Shown piece after piece: positions 1-9,015 of a stretch of DNA of 64,000 nt. Position 1 is the first letter of the stretch. Each line of letters begins with the position of its first letter. Source of the stretch: Paenisporosarcina sp. FSL H8-0542 (GTDB lineage Bacteria > Bacillota > Bacilli > Bacillales_A > Planococcaceae); the NCBI RefSeq assembly GCF_038632915.1, contig NZ_CP152050.1, forward strand, positions 1,829,001 through 1,893,000. Reading direction: 5' to 3'. The translations under genes were made by a program, and so were the position numbers. The notes under the pieces were generated by a model that was not told the origin of the DNA, made no database searches, and worked only from the letters and a program-made list of their open reading frames with translations.

Positions 1-156
1 ACTGCGGAGCTTATTGAAAGTGCTGATTTAGTAATGATCACAACTGCCCATACAAAGGTAGATTATGATTTCGTTCAGCAACATGCGAAGGCAATCTTTG
101 ATACGAAAAATGCCATGCAGAATGTTTTGAATCGAGAAAAAATCGAATTGTTGTAA
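1..156 (+). CDS. Nucleotide-sugar dehydrogenase, C-terminal fragment (WbpA-like)
   Basis: This is the last 51 codons of a gene whose start lies before the window. The translation ends with a segment like the C-terminal domain of UDP-glucose/UDP-N-acetylhexosamine 6-dehydrogenases: an ESADLVMITTAH strand followed by FDTKNAM, the family's D-T-[KR]-N element near the C-terminus. Such enzymes oxidise C6 of a UDP-sugar to a uronic acid using NAD+. The downstream genes (WlbA/WbpB-like and WbpE-like) act on UDP-N-acetylglucosaminuronic acid, so a WbpA-type UDP-GlcNAc 6-dehydrogenase is the likeliest identity. The substrate cannot be read from this fragment. Confidence 0.72.
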   Translation, partial: TAELIESADLVMITTAHTKVDYDFVQQHAKAIFDTKNAMQNVLNREKIELL

Positions 157-167
157 GGGGAGACGAA

Positions 168-899
168 ATGGAATTTACAACAAAAGCCTACATCGAGCTG
201 CTGGAATTATTAAGACACAACGGGTATTACTTTTGCATGTATCGCGAAAGTGAAACTGTCAAAAAATCGGTCATCATCAGGCACGATGTTGATTTCTCAC
301 TTGAAAAAGCACTAGAAATGGCCAGACTAGAACATGATCTAGCCGTGAAATCAACCTATTTCATTCTATTATCCACTAATTTTTATAATATCTTTTCAAA
401 AGAATCCTTCGAAAAGCTAAAACAAATCCAGTCGTTAGGTCACGAAATTGGCATTCATTTTGATGAAAAACGATATGATATTCAAACTATTGAAGATATG
501 CAGAAAGCTGTACAAATGGAAGCCAAAATTCTCGGTAACTTACTAAATACTGAAGTGAAGGTAGTTTCCATGCATCGACCTTCCAAACTCGTATTAGAAA
601 ATGATATTCAATTCCATCAAATCATCAACTCCTATTCCTCCAAATACTTCAAAAGCATGAAATACGTATCAGATTCAAGAATGAATTGGCGAGAAGATCC
701 GATTGAAACGATTGAATCTGGAAAATATGAAAAGCTGCACATTCTGACCCATCCTTTCTGGTATTCTACTGAAATTGAAACAATGGAAGTTAAGCTAAAG
801 GACTTCCTCAAACAATCGATAAGTGAACGATATAATTTTATGTATGACAATTTCACCGCATTAGATCAAGTGATTGATTGGAAGGAGATAACAGGGTGA
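168..899 (+). CDS. Polysaccharide deacetylase-like protein (NodB fold)
   Basis: A 243-residue protein with the metal motif HDVD at residues 39-42 and a later GHEIGIH segment, matching the Asp and two His that hold the metal in NodB/CE4 deacetylases. Members of this short branch are found in surface-glycan clusters and are thought to remove acyl groups from sugars. There is no signal peptide, so it would act in the cytoplasm on a precursor rather than on finished polymer. The ribosome site GGGGAG precedes the ATG, and the stop overlaps the GTG start of the next gene, indicating translational coupling. The substrate is unknown. Confidence 0.7.
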   Translation: MEFTTKAYIELLELLRHNGYYFCMYRESETVKKSVIIRHDVDFSLEKALEMARLEHDLAVKSTYFILLSTNFYNIFSKESFEKLKQIQSLGHEIGIHFDEKRYDIQTIEDMQKAVQMEAKILGNLLNTEVKVVSMHRPSKLVLENDIQFHQIINSYSSKYFKSMKYVSDSRMNWREDPIETIESGKYEKLHILTHPFWYSTEIETMEVKLKDFLKQSISERYNFMYDNFTALDQVIDWKEITG

Positions 900-1810
900 T
901 TCGTATAAAAGATATCACAGACTTTTTAGACACTACAGAAATGCCCTACACATTTATCGGTGATTCAGAACTCACGATTCATACCTATGTTTCCATTGAA
1001 AATATTGCTGCCAATTTAATTTCATGGATTAAAGACGAGAAAAAAATGCAAGCCATTATGGGAAAAGTCATTACAAATTCGCTCATTGTCTCACTACAAT
1101 TTGATACAAGTTCTTTTGAGAAGGCAAACTTTATTTTTTGTGACAATCCAAAAGCCATATACTTTACGATACTCAATCAATTTTTTCATGAAGAGACGAA
1201 GGTTGAATTTATTAGTGCAGCATCGGTTGTTGAAACGAGGAGTATCGGTAAACAGGTTTACATTGGTCACCATTGTTATATAGGGCCAGAAGTTGTGATT
1301 TCAGACAATGTACGAATCGAAAATAATGTTTCGATCCAAGGGAAAGTCACGATTGGAAAAGATACAATCATTCGTTCAGGTGCTGTGATTGGTACTGATG
1401 GGTTCGGCTATTTTGAAAATACTGACGGGATCAATGTTAGAGTTCCCCATTTTGGCGGTGTGATCATTGGCGAAGATGTGGAAATTGGGGCGAATACGTG
1501 TATTGACAGAGGAACGTTAGGGGATGTGGAAATCGGGAATCATGTAAAAATTAACAACCTTTGTCACATCGCCCATAATGTCATCATTGAAGATCATGTC
1601 ATGATTGCCGCGTTGGTCAATATCTCTGGAAGTGTGTGGATTAAGAAAAATGTTTATATCTCTCCTGCAGCGACGATTCGAAATCAAGTAACCATTGGCG
1701 CCAATAGTTTAATCGGCTTAGGTTCGGTCGTTGTAAAAGATGTGGAGGATAATGTGGTGATTGTCGGTGTGCCAGGAAAAAAAATAAGAAATCATGTGGG
1801 TGAGAAATGA
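896..1810 (+). CDS. LpxD-like left-handed beta-helix N-acyltransferase
   Basis: A protein of about 304 residues. An upstream TTG at 878 is in frame, but AAGGAG at 882-887 sits 8 bases before GTG 896, which also overlaps the previous stop (GTGA), so GTG is preferred. The first ~100 residues form an LpxD-like N-terminal domain. The rest is hexapeptide repeats (IG-D-V-I type), with [12 protein letters not shown] and the IAHNV segment that in LpxD carries the catalytic His. True LpxD makes lipid A, absent from Gram-positives, so this enzyme more probably acylates an amino group on a nucleotide sugar. It may do the job of WbpD, acetylating the 3-amino group made by the aminotransferase at 3879. 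The following gene starts inside its stop (ATGA). Confidence 0.72.
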   Translation: MIRIKDITDFLDTTEMPYTFIGDSELTIHTYVSIENIAANLISWIKDEKKMQAIMGKVITNSLIVSLQFDTSSFEKANFIFCDNPKAIYFTILNQFFHEETKVEFISAASVVETRSIGKQVYIGHHCYIGPEVVISDNVRIENNVSIQGKVTIGKDTIIRSGAVIGTDGFGYFENTDGINVRVPHFGGVIIGEDVEIGANTCIDRGTLGDVEIGNHVKINNLCHIAHNVIIEDHVMIAALVNISGSVWIKKNVYISPAATIRNQVTIGANSLIGLGSVVVKDVEDNVVIVGVPGKKIRNHVGEK

Positions 1811-2919
1811 CGAACTTACGATTTGCCATCATCGGTTGCGGGAGGATTTCACCGAATCATCTGGCCGCCGCTATTCAAAATAAGTTAGACATTGTCGCCA
1901 TTTGTGATCTCGATGAAAAGAAAATGGAGCAGACCTTTTCAACATTTGATTTAGGGGTTGCAGTAACTAAATATACGGATTATCGACAGATGCTGGCAAT
2001 TGAAAAACCTGATTTAGTGGCGATTTGTACAGAAAGCGGGAAACATGGACAAATTGCGTTGGATTGTATCGATTCGGGAAGCCATTTGATTATTGAAAAA
2101 CCCATCGCGCTTTCTTTAGAAGAAGCTGATCAGATTATTGAAAGGGCAGAGGCGAAAAATTTAAAAGTAAGTGCTTGCCACCAAAATCGGTTTAATAAAT
2201 CGGTTCAAAAATTGAGAGAAGCAGTAGAGGCAGGTCGTTTTGGTAGACTACTTCACGGAACAGCCCATATCCGCTGGAACCGTGGAGAGGACTACTACAT
2301 CCAGGCACCTTGGCGAGGGACTTGGCAGCAAGACGGTGGGGCACTCATGAATCAATGCATTCATAATATTGATCTTTTGCGGTGGATGATGGGTGACGAC
2401 ATTGTAGAAGTTGTTGGAATGACGGATAATTTAAAGCATCCATTTATCGAGGCAGAAGATCTTGGAATTGCGTTAGTTCGATTTTCGAACGGTAGTTACG
2501 GTGTAATTGAGGGAACAACAAACATTTATCCTCAAAATTTTGAGGAAACGCTCTATGTGTTCGGGGATCAAGGGACCGTTAAAATCGGTGGGAAATCAGT
2601 AAATATTATTGAAGAATGGCTGTTTGCGGATCAATTGGACGATTCACAGGAAGTAAAAGCCAAGTATCACGAGAATCCGCCAACCGTCTATGGCTTTGGA
2701 CATACGCCACTCTATGCAGACGTCATTGAGGCGATAAAACAGGACCGTGAACCATATGTGACGGCTGAAGATGGCAGAAGGGCATTAGAACTCGTCCTTG
2801 CCATTTATAAGTCAGCAGCTGAAAAGAAAAGTGTCCAACTCCCACTGGAGAAGGCGAGTACATTAGATTTTATTAATTTATTTCATCGAGTTAGTGGAAG
2901 TGGGCAGGGGCATGACTGA
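1807..2919 (+). CDS. Gfo/Idh/MocA-family UDP-N-acetylglucosaminuronate 3-dehydrogenase-like (WlbA/WbpB type)
   Basis: A 370-residue oxidoreductase. The N-terminal Rossmann motif reads [11 protein letters not shown] (residues ~6-16), a wording typical of WlbA/WbpB, followed by EKPIALS at ~95-101 with the conserved catalytic-region Lys-Pro. The C-terminal half is the alpha/beta substrate domain. WlbA/WbpB oxidise C3 of UDP-GlcNAc-uronic acid to the 3-keto sugar using tightly held NAD. The gene starts within the previous stop (ATGA) and overlaps the next gene. With the 6-dehydrogenase fragment at 1 and the aminotransferase at 3879 it forms the core of a UDP-2,3-diamino-uronic acid route. Substrate assignment is by family resemblance and context. 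Confidence 0.75.
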   Translation: MTNLRFAIIGCGRISPNHLAAAIQNKLDIVAICDLDEKKMEQTFSTFDLGVAVTKYTDYRQMLAIEKPDLVAICTESGKHGQIALDCIDSGSHLIIEKPIALSLEEADQIIERAEAKNLKVSACHQNRFNKSVQKLREAVEAGRFGRLLHGTAHIRWNRGEDYYIQAPWRGTWQQDGGALMNQCIHNIDLLRWMMGDDIVEVVGMTDNLKHPFIEAEDLGIALVRFSNGSYGVIEGTTNIYPQNFEETLYVFGDQGTVKIGGKSVNIIEEWLFADQLDDSQEVKAKYHENPPTVYGFGHTPLYADVIEAIKQDREPYVTAEDGRRALELVLAIYKSAAEKKSVQLPLEKASTLDFINLFHRVSGSGQGHD

Positions 2920-3823
2920 ACTCGAAAAGTATCTGCAATTCAGCGAGCAGGAAACGACCATTCCTTTATTTTCAAAAGGCTGGTGGATGGATGCGGTTTG
3001 TCCGAATGAATGGGATGCCATATTAATTAAAGAAAACGGCGAAATCCGTGCGTCTTTGCCATACTATCTCCAACAAATCGGAACCGAGAAAGAAATTAGA
3101 AAAGCGACGTTAACCCAAACGAATGGCATCTGGATGCGATACCCACCAGATCAAAAATACGAAAGAGCACTGACGTATGAAAAAAACATGATGAATACCA
3201 TCATAGATGAAATCGAGAAACTGGGGTTAACAAAATACCAACAATACTTTCATTATTCCTTTACAAACTGGCTTCCTTTTTATTGGCGTGGCTACTCGCA
3301 AACAACAAGGTATACGTATGTCATACACCATACTTCCAATTTGGATGAAGTCTATCAAAATTTCAATTCCAATATACGAAAGAATATAAGAAAAGCAGAG
3401 AAAAGCTTGCAGATTTATGAAGGTCTTGGAATCGATGAATTCTATCATTTAAATAAACTGACGTTTGAGAGGCAAAACTTAGAAATCCCCTATTCATTTG
3501 AAACGGTTTTGAGAATTGATGAAGCATGTGAACAAAGAAATGCTAGGAAAATATATTATTGTGCGGATGAGCAACATAAAATTCATGCCGCGGCTTATTT
3601 TGTTTGGGATGACGAGACGGTTTATTATTTAATGTCCGGTTCAAATCCTGACTATCGAAACAATCAATCTCTAACTTTACTGATTTATGAAGGCATTAAA
3701 TTAGCAAGTAGGTTGAATCGGAAGTTTGATTTTGAAGGAAGTATGAAGCAAAATATCGAGCAGTTTTTCAGACAATTTGGTTCAAGGCAAATGCCTTACC
3801 ATAATATTCATAAGGTTTTCTAG
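2912..3823 (+). CDS. FemAB/BioF2-like GNAT acyltransferase
   Basis: About 303 residues. An in-frame GTG at 2894 exists, but the ATG at 2912 overlaps the preceding stop and is favoured. The SNIRKNIRKAEK segment near the middle and the later YYLMSGSNPDYRNNQS and DFEGSM segments are typical of the FemAB-like/BioF2-like acetyltransferase group (lipid II glycyltransferase fold). Such proteins move an aminoacyl or acyl group from tRNA or CoA to an amine. In polysaccharide clusters they are thought to decorate an amino sugar. A fragment of a second gene of this family lies at 12289-12486. Donor and acceptor are unknown. Confidence 0.68.
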   Translation: MTELEKYLQFSEQETTIPLFSKGWWMDAVCPNEWDAILIKENGEIRASLPYYLQQIGTEKEIRKATLTQTNGIWMRYPPDQKYERALTYEKNMMNTIIDEIEKLGLTKYQQYFHYSFTNWLPFYWRGYSQTTRYTYVIHHTSNLDEVYQNFNSNIRKNIRKAEKSLQIYEGLGIDEFYHLNKLTFERQNLEIPYSFETVLRIDEACEQRNARKIYYCADEQHKIHAAAYFVWDDETVYYLMSGSNPDYRNNQSLTLLIYEGIKLASRLNRKFDFEGSMKQNIEQFFRQFGSRQMPYHNIHKVF

Positions 3824-3878
3824 GGTTACGGACGTAATGGGTTTTCCGGGTGGAATTTATGTGGATTGGAGAGTGGCT

Positions 3879-5018
3879 ATGCAGTATCGTGATTTACAGG
3901 CTCAATATCAAACCTATAAACATCAAATCGATTCAGCGATTCAAGGTGTATTATTTCATTCCAATTATATCGAAGGAAGAGAAGTAAAGGCACTCGAAGA
4001 ACGATTAGCTGAATATGTGGGCGTGAAGCATTGCATCACGTGTGCGAATGGAACAGAAGCGATGACCCTTGTGCTGATGGCGTGGGAGATTGGGGAAGGC
4101 GATGCCGTTTTCATTCCAGATTTAACATTTTTCTCAACAGGAGAAGTGGTTTCGTTTTGCGGTGCAACACCGGTGTTTGTGGATGTATGTAAAGATACCT
4201 TTAACATGGATCCAACGCAACTAGAGAAGGCCATTGTTAAAACGTTGAAAGAAGGGAAAGTCACACCAAAAGTGATTATTCCTGTTGATTTATTTGGGTT
4301 ACCTGCTGATCATCTTGAAATCGAGCGTATCGCAAAGAAATATCATTTACTTGTATTAGAAGACGCTGCCCAAGGCTTTGGGGGCAATATTCATGGGAAA
4401 CGAGCATGCAGTTTTGGTGATGCCGCAACAACTTCTTTCTTCCCAGCGAAGCCTTTAGGTTGTTATGGAGATGGTGGGGCAATTTTTACGGATGATGATG
4501 AATTAGCAGAGTTGTTAAAGTCTTTGAAGGTTCATGGAAAAGGCGAAAGTAAGTACGACAATATTCGCATTGGGTTGAATTCGCGACTTGATACGATCCA
4601 AGCAGCCATTTTACAAGTCAAGCTTGACGCGTTCATCCAGCATGAATTGGATGACGTAAACCGAATTTATCAACTTTATAATGAAAAATTGAGCGGAATG
4701 GTTGATACACCTGCCATCCCCGATGGATTTTTTTCTAGCTTTGCCCAGTATACTATTAAGCTTAAGAATAGGGAGCAACGGGATCAGTTACAACAACATC
4801 TCAATAAGAACGGGATTCCAAGTATGGTGTATTACGTGAATCCAATGCATAAACAGAAAGCATTTGTACATTTACAATTTAATGAAGAAGATTTTCAAGT
4901 TACTAACGAGCATTGTGATTGTGTTCTGTCGTTACCAATGCATCCATATTTGAAGGAAACGGATGTAGAACTTGTGGCAAAAGTGGTTTCAGACTATATC
5001 AAGAAGAGCAACTTATAG
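3879..5018 (+). CDS. DegT/DnrJ/EryC1 nucleotide-sugar aminotransferase (WbpE-like)
   Basis: About 379 residues from ATG 3879, which has GGAGAG shortly upstream; GTG 3873 and GTG 3861 are possible alternatives, and the open frame extends to 3777 without family similarity. The protein begins QYRDLQAQY, as in WbpE/PseC-type enzymes. It carries the nucleotide-sugar aminotransferase landmarks ANGTEA, LEDAAQGFGG, and SFFPAKPLGCYGDGGA, in which the Lys binds PLP. WbpE-type enzymes use glutamate to aminate the 3-keto sugar made by WbpB/WlbA. This completes, with the genes at 896 and 1807, a plausible path to a UDP-2,3-diacetamido-uronic acid. Confidence 0.8.
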   Translation: MQYRDLQAQYQTYKHQIDSAIQGVLFHSNYIEGREVKALEERLAEYVGVKHCITCANGTEAMTLVLMAWEIGEGDAVFIPDLTFFSTGEVVSFCGATPVFVDVCKDTFNMDPTQLEKAIVKTLKEGKVTPKVIIPVDLFGLPADHLEIERIAKKYHLLVLEDAAQGFGGNIHGKRACSFGDAATTSFFPAKPLGCYGDGGAIFTDDDELAELLKSLKVHGKGESKYDNIRIGLNSRLDTIQAAILQVKLDAFIQHELDDVNRIYQLYNEKLSGMVDTPAIPDGFFSSFAQYTIKLKNREQRDQLQQHLNKNGIPSMVYYVNPMHKQKAFVHLQFNEEDFQVTNEHCDCVLSLPMHPYLKETDVELVAKVVSDYIKKSNL

Positions 5019-5067
5019 AAGAGACAAATAGTGGAATATGTAATGAACGGATATTGGAGGGACCATC

Positions 5068-6180
5068 ATCAAAAAAGTATGTCATATAACGAGTGCTCAT
5101 GAACGTTATGATATTCGCATATTTGAAAAGGAATGTAAATCATTAGCAAGTCATGGCTATGATGTCTCCTTAATTGTAAATGATCAATTACCTAATGAAA
5201 CAGTGGATCAAGTAAAGATCATCTCGACCAATTTTAAGCCAAAGAGCCGACTTGATCGGATGTTGAACTCCAAGAAAAAGATATTTAAAAAAGCTGTGGA
5301 AGTAGATGCCGATATCTATCATTATCATGATCCTGAATTAATGCCAATCGGGAATAAGTTAAAAAAACGAGGAAAGAAAGTCATCTTTGATTCCCACGAA
5401 AATTATCCGATGCAAATTAAAGAAAAAGAATATATTCCAAAGTTTTTACGGAAGGTCATCGCAAAAATATATTTCATGTATGAAACCTATTCGATTAAAC
5501 GAATTGATGCGGTTGTCTTTCCATGTACGTATAGTTTGAAAAATCCTTTTGAAAACCGGGCGAAAAAAACGGCATTTATCGATAACTTTCCCATAGTACA
5601 CGAATTGTACGATCGTTTTAATGAAAAGGAAGAAAAACTAAAAAATACGATTTGTCATATTGGCACGCTAACCCATGATCGGGGTATTACTTATAACATT
5701 CAAGCTGCCTATAAAGCGAAGGTTAACTTGATATTGGGGGGCGTCTTATCCCCTGATCGTTATCTTCAAGACGTTCGTGGAATGAAAGAGTTTGCGTGTG
5801 TGGATTATAGAGGTCATGTAAATCGAGAAGAAGTAACGGATATTTTGCGAAAAAGTAGGATTGGTCTATGTACAGTTTTAAATGTTGGCCAATATAACAA
5901 AGGCGATCATTTTGCAACAAAAGTCTATGAATATATGGCGATGGGATTGCCCGTCATTATAACCGATTTTCCATATGCCAGGGAAGAATTGAAAAGATAC
6001 AAATTTGGCATCCCAGTTGACCCCGAAAATGTTGATGAAATCGCAGAGGCTATTTTGTATTTATTGAAAAACCCTGACATTGCAAAAGAAATGGGGAAAA
6101 ATGGCCGCTTAGCGGTGAAAGAAAAATACAATTGGAGTATCGAAGAACAAAAATTAATCCGTTTATATAAGAATCTATAA
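5068..6180 (+). CDS. Group 1 (GT4-like) glycosyltransferase with non-canonical start
   Basis: The reading frame is open from just after a stop at 5044-5046. The family-typical N-terminus (KKVCHITSAHERYDIRIFEK) begins at 5071, and upstream of it there is no ATG, GTG or TTG in frame. A strong site, TTGGAGGG at 5054-5061, is placed for an AUC codon at 5065 or 5068; the first ordinary start is GTG 5203, which would remove the first beta-alpha-beta unit. The C-terminal half has the donor-domain signature YEYMAMGLPVI and EEL(K) typical of GT4 enzymes. The product should be a cytoplasmic-face glycosyltransferase adding a sugar to the lipid-linked repeat unit. A start-codon mutation or an error in the sequence would also explain it. 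Confidence 0.72.
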   Translation: MKKVCHITSAHERYDIRIFEKECKSLASHGYDVSLIVNDQLPNETVDQVKIISTNFKPKSRLDRMLNSKKKIFKKAVEVDADIYHYHDPELMPIGNKLKKRGKKVIFDSHENYPMQIKEKEYIPKFLRKVIAKIYFMYETYSIKRIDAVVFPCTYSLKNPFENRAKKTAFIDNFPIVHELYDRFNEKEEKLKNTICHIGTLTHDRGITYNIQAAYKAKVNLILGGVLSPDRYLQDVRGMKEFACVDYRGHVNREEVTDILRKSRIGLCTVLNVGQYNKGDHFATKVYEYMAMGLPVIITDFPYAREELKRYKFGIPVDPENVDEIAEAILYLLKNPDIAKEMGKNGRLAVKEKYNWSIEEQKLIRLYKNL

Positions 6181-6213
6181 TACGTAAACCATCTGCCATC
6201 GAACACGTTAGTC

Positions 6214-6229
6214 TTGTGTGTACACACAA
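6214..6229. repeat. 16-bp perfect palindrome between glycosyltransferase and flippase genes
   Basis: TTGTGTGTACACACAA reads the same on both strands and is followed on the + strand by an A-run (a T-run on the - strand). It could be a protein-binding site or a weak hairpin. The surrounding gap 6181-6314 shows no other feature apart from the ribosome site AGGGAG of the next gene. Confidence 0.45.
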
Positions 6230-6314
6230 AAAAATGGTTAAGTAGGGAATGACTTCGTGGCTACAATCTAGAAAGCCGTTTTGGCACATCAATATTTAGT
6301 AGGGAGTACGCCAT

Positions 6315-7532
6315 TTGAGTAAGAAAAAGTTTTTGATTGATTCACTATTAAATATTGTCGCTACAGCCATACCGATTATTATTCTTCAATTATTCACTTT
6401 ACCGATTATTGGGGATCGATTAGGTGAAGAGCAATACGGTTTGGTCGTTACTTTAATCAGTCTCTTTACTGTATTGAGTTTTCCGTTCGGCAATGTGTTA
6501 AACAATATTCGATTATTAGTAGATGATGAATATAGTAAAAAGCGAATTTCTGGTGATTTCAATATTTTATTAATCAGCAGTATCGTGTTAAGCACGATTA
6601 TGATGATCATTGGAACAATCTATTATGATGGTAAGTTTTCTTTCATCAGTATTAGTTTAATCGTCCTCATCTCCTGTTTAAATTTATTAAGAGAATATTT
6701 AGGCGCCAGTTTTCGGCTACAGTTAAACTATAAAAAGATTGTAATCAATAATGTGATCTTAACCATTGGCTATATTTTGGGCACTTTTTTATTTAGTTTG
6801 ATGGGATACTGGCAATTCATCTTTATTTTTGGATACGGATTTAGTGTTCTCTATATCATCAAAAATTCAACTCTATTGAAAGAACCAGTTGTACGCACAG
6901 ACATATTTAACTCCACTACTTATAAAAGTATCGTTCTCCTCGGCTCCTCTCTACTAACAAACGTAATAAATTATGCAGATAAACTATTAATTTTCCCATT
7001 ACTTGGCCCAGCTGCGGTAACGATTTATTATACGGCGACCATCATCGGTAAAATCATGTCCATGGCCATCACGCCGATTAATGGGGTGATTTTGAGTTAT
7101 ATAGCGAGAATGGAAAAATTCAATCACAAAACATTCGGTTCGATTATGCTACTGACAGGGATTGTTTGCATCATTGGATATGTTTTTACGATTTGGATCA
7201 GTCCGTTTGTTCTAGGTTTTTTATATCCTGATTGGGCAAATGAGTCGTTAAAATATATTTATATTACAACCGCAACGGCTATTGTCGGTGTGATTAGTTC
7301 GGTCATCCAACCTTTTATTCTGAAATTTAACCATATCAATTGGCAGTTGATCATTAATGGCTCCAATGTGATTGTATATATGGTTTGTGCGTTTGTCTTG
7401 TATCAATTTTATGGATTAATGGGCTTTTGTATCGGGATTTTCATTTCAAGTGTGTATCAATTAATCCTCATGATTTGTATTTTTATTGTAAGTAATCGAA
7501 GAAATCACGAAGAACATGTAATGGGTGAATAA
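6315..7532 (+). CDS. Polysaccharide flippase (Wzx/MATE-like, 12-TM)
   Basis: A 405-residue, very hydrophobic protein starting at TTG, with AGGGAG at 6301-6306. It has roughly twelve membrane spans, the N-terminal Gly-Asp-Arg-Leu-Gly-Glu segment after span 1 (IGDRLGEEQYG) and the YADKLLIFPLLGP segment in span 7, as in Wzx-type O-unit and capsule flippases. It should move the undecaprenyl-linked repeat unit across the membrane. It is the only flippase in the window; no Wzy polymerase was recognised, so polymerisation genes may lie upstream of the window. Confidence 0.8.
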   Translation: MSKKKFLIDSLLNIVATAIPIIILQLFTLPIIGDRLGEEQYGLVVTLISLFTVLSFPFGNVLNNIRLLVDDEYSKKRISGDFNILLISSIVLSTIMMIIGTIYYDGKFSFISISLIVLISCLNLLREYLGASFRLQLNYKKIVINNVILTIGYILGTFLFSLMGYWQFIFIFGYGFSVLYIIKNSTLLKEPVVRTDIFNSTTYKSIVLLGSSLLTNVINYADKLLIFPLLGPAAVTIYYTATIIGKIMSMAITPINGVILSYIARMEKFNHKTFGSIMLLTGIVCIIGYVFTIWISPFVLGFLYPDWANESLKYIYITTATAIVGVISSVIQPFILKFNHINWQLIINGSNVIVYMVCAFVLYQFYGLMGFCIGIFISSVYQLILMICIFIVSNRRNHEEHVMGE

Positions 7533-7553
7533 TTCTTCAAAGGGTGGAAAACG

Positions 7554-8747
7554 GTGAGAAATCAAAGGTTGACGCATGATCACTTAGAAACACCTTATTT
7601 TTTAATCGATGAACAGGAATTACAGTCAAATCTCAAACAGCTAGAGGATGCACTTCACAAACATTGGGGTAACTCGATCATTGGCTATTCATTCAAAACG
7701 AACGGATTGCCTTGGTTATTGAATTACTTTAAAGAGCGCGGAATCTATGCAGAAGTGGTTTCAGACGATGAATATGAATTAGCGAAGAAGCTGGGGTATA
7801 AAAAAGAAAAAATCATTTATAACGGGGTCGCTAAATCAAAAGAAACGTTCATCGAAGCGGTTAAGAATGGATGTATTGTGAATGTTGATTCGCAAAGGGA
7901 GCTAGATTGGCTTAGGGAGTTGGATCGGTCTAGTGGGGAAATTTTTGAAGTTGGCATTCGCGTGAACTTTGATTTGGAGCGTGCCTGTCCTAATGAAACC
8001 GTTATGGGAGCAGAGGGTGGGCGATTTGGGTTTTGTTATGAAAATGGGGATTTGAAGAAAGCTATTGATACTGTCAATGCGCTAAAAACGATCAGCTTAA
8101 CAGGCCTGCATTTACATTGCAGTACAAAGACAAGAAGTTTAAATATCTATCGAGCGATTTCGAAAATGGCCTGTGAAATTACACAAAAATATTCACTAAA
8201 GCTAAAGTATGTGGATGTCGGTGGAGGGTTTTTTGGAGGGCTTAAAGATAAACCCCAGTTTGATGAATATATCGAAGTAATATCTTCTGAATTAAGCAAA
8301 GTCTTTAACAACGAAGATACGCTCTTAATTGTAGAACCAGGAACGTCGATCGTTTCCTCTCCATTTAGTTTTGTCACAAGTGTCGTTGATGTGAAGCAAA
8401 CGAGTGCGAATCATTTTGTCACAACGGATGGTAGTCACATTAATATCAATCCACTGAAAAATAAGGGGATCAAGTTTTTTAGGGTTCAGTATAAGAATAG
8501 TGAGTATAGAAAGCTTATCGACAAACAAGTCATCTCTGGATTTACCTGCATGGAGGATGACCGAATCATGGTGCTAGAGGACGCTCCTCAAGTTTTGGTT
8601 GGGGATCAAATCATTTATGAAAAAGTTGGCGCGTATTCCATGAGTCTATCTCCGTTATTTATTAAGTTCTTTCCTGCTGTCTATGTCGAGAAAGATGGCG
8701 TGATGATGGAAGCTCGTGAAAAATGGACAGCTGATCATTATTTGTGA
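7554..8747 (+). CDS. PLP-dependent decarboxylase, diaminopimelate/ornithine decarboxylase fold III
   Basis: A 397-residue enzyme from GTG 7554 with AAAGGGTGG upstream. It shows the fold-III marks: YSFKTN near residue 43 with the PLP Lys, HLHCSTKTR, the phosphate-binding VDVGGGFFGG, and FTCMEDDRI, the Cys-x-x-Asp of the other subunit's active site, then GAYSMSLSP near the end. The catalytic set is therefore intact. The location in a sugar cluster beside an ATP-grasp ligase argues against lysine synthesis. It more likely makes an amine, or a modified amino acid, to be attached to the glycan. The substrate cannot be read from sequence. Confidence 0.72.
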   Translation: MRNQRLTHDHLETPYFLIDEQELQSNLKQLEDALHKHWGNSIIGYSFKTNGLPWLLNYFKERGIYAEVVSDDEYELAKKLGYKKEKIIYNGVAKSKETFIEAVKNGCIVNVDSQRELDWLRELDRSSGEIFEVGIRVNFDLERACPNETVMGAEGGRFGFCYENGDLKKAIDTVNALKTISLTGLHLHCSTKTRSLNIYRAISKMACEITQKYSLKLKYVDVGGGFFGGLKDKPQFDEYIEVISSELSKVFNNEDTLLIVEPGTSIVSSPFSFVTSVVDVKQTSANHFVTTDGSHININPLKNKGIKFFRVQYKNSEYRKLIDKQVISGFTCMEDDRIMVLEDAPQVLVGDQIIYEKVGAYSMSLSPLFIKFFPAVYVEKDGVMMEAREKWTADHYL

Positions 8748-8777
8748 AGATATTTCTTTGGCAATTTGGAGGAGGAA

Positions 8778-8998
8778 GGCGCGCTCATAACGGGGAAAGG
8801 TGCACATAGATACGTGCGGCGTGCTTATAACCGAGGAAAAGGCGCTCATAAACCGGAAATCGGCGTTCAAAAATGGGTGATGCGCTCATAACCGGGGAAA
8901 AGATGCTCAGAAATGACAGGTCGTTGCTCATAAACCCGAAATCGGTGCTCATAAGTAGTAGCACCGCTCAGCAACTAAAGGTTCGCGCTCAAAAGAAA
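8778..8998. repeat. Eleven degenerate tandem units of ~20 bp (GCTCATAA core)
   Basis: The core GCTCATAA or a close variant begins at 8783, 8802, 8823, 8844, 8864, 8884, 8905, 8926, 8947, 8966 and 8987, spacings of 19-21 bases. Between cores the best units read ACCGGAAATCG or CCGGGGAAA. The spacing is not a multiple of three and no frame is open throughout, so this is not a protein repeat. The array fills the whole gap between the decarboxylase gene and the ATP-grasp gene and ends at the latter's ribosome site. The function is unknown. It is too short and too irregular for a CRISPR array. Confidence 0.8.
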
Positions 8999-9015
8999 TG
9001 AGAGGAGCTTTTCAA

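Noticed and set aside
896-1810. Lipid A enzyme LpxD
   Set aside because: Nothing else in the window suggests an outer membrane, and the gene is set among nucleotide-sugar genes of a Gram-positive type.
8778-8998. CRISPR array
   Set aside because: Units are only ~20 bp including the variable part, cores are degenerate, there are no distinct spacers and no cas genes.
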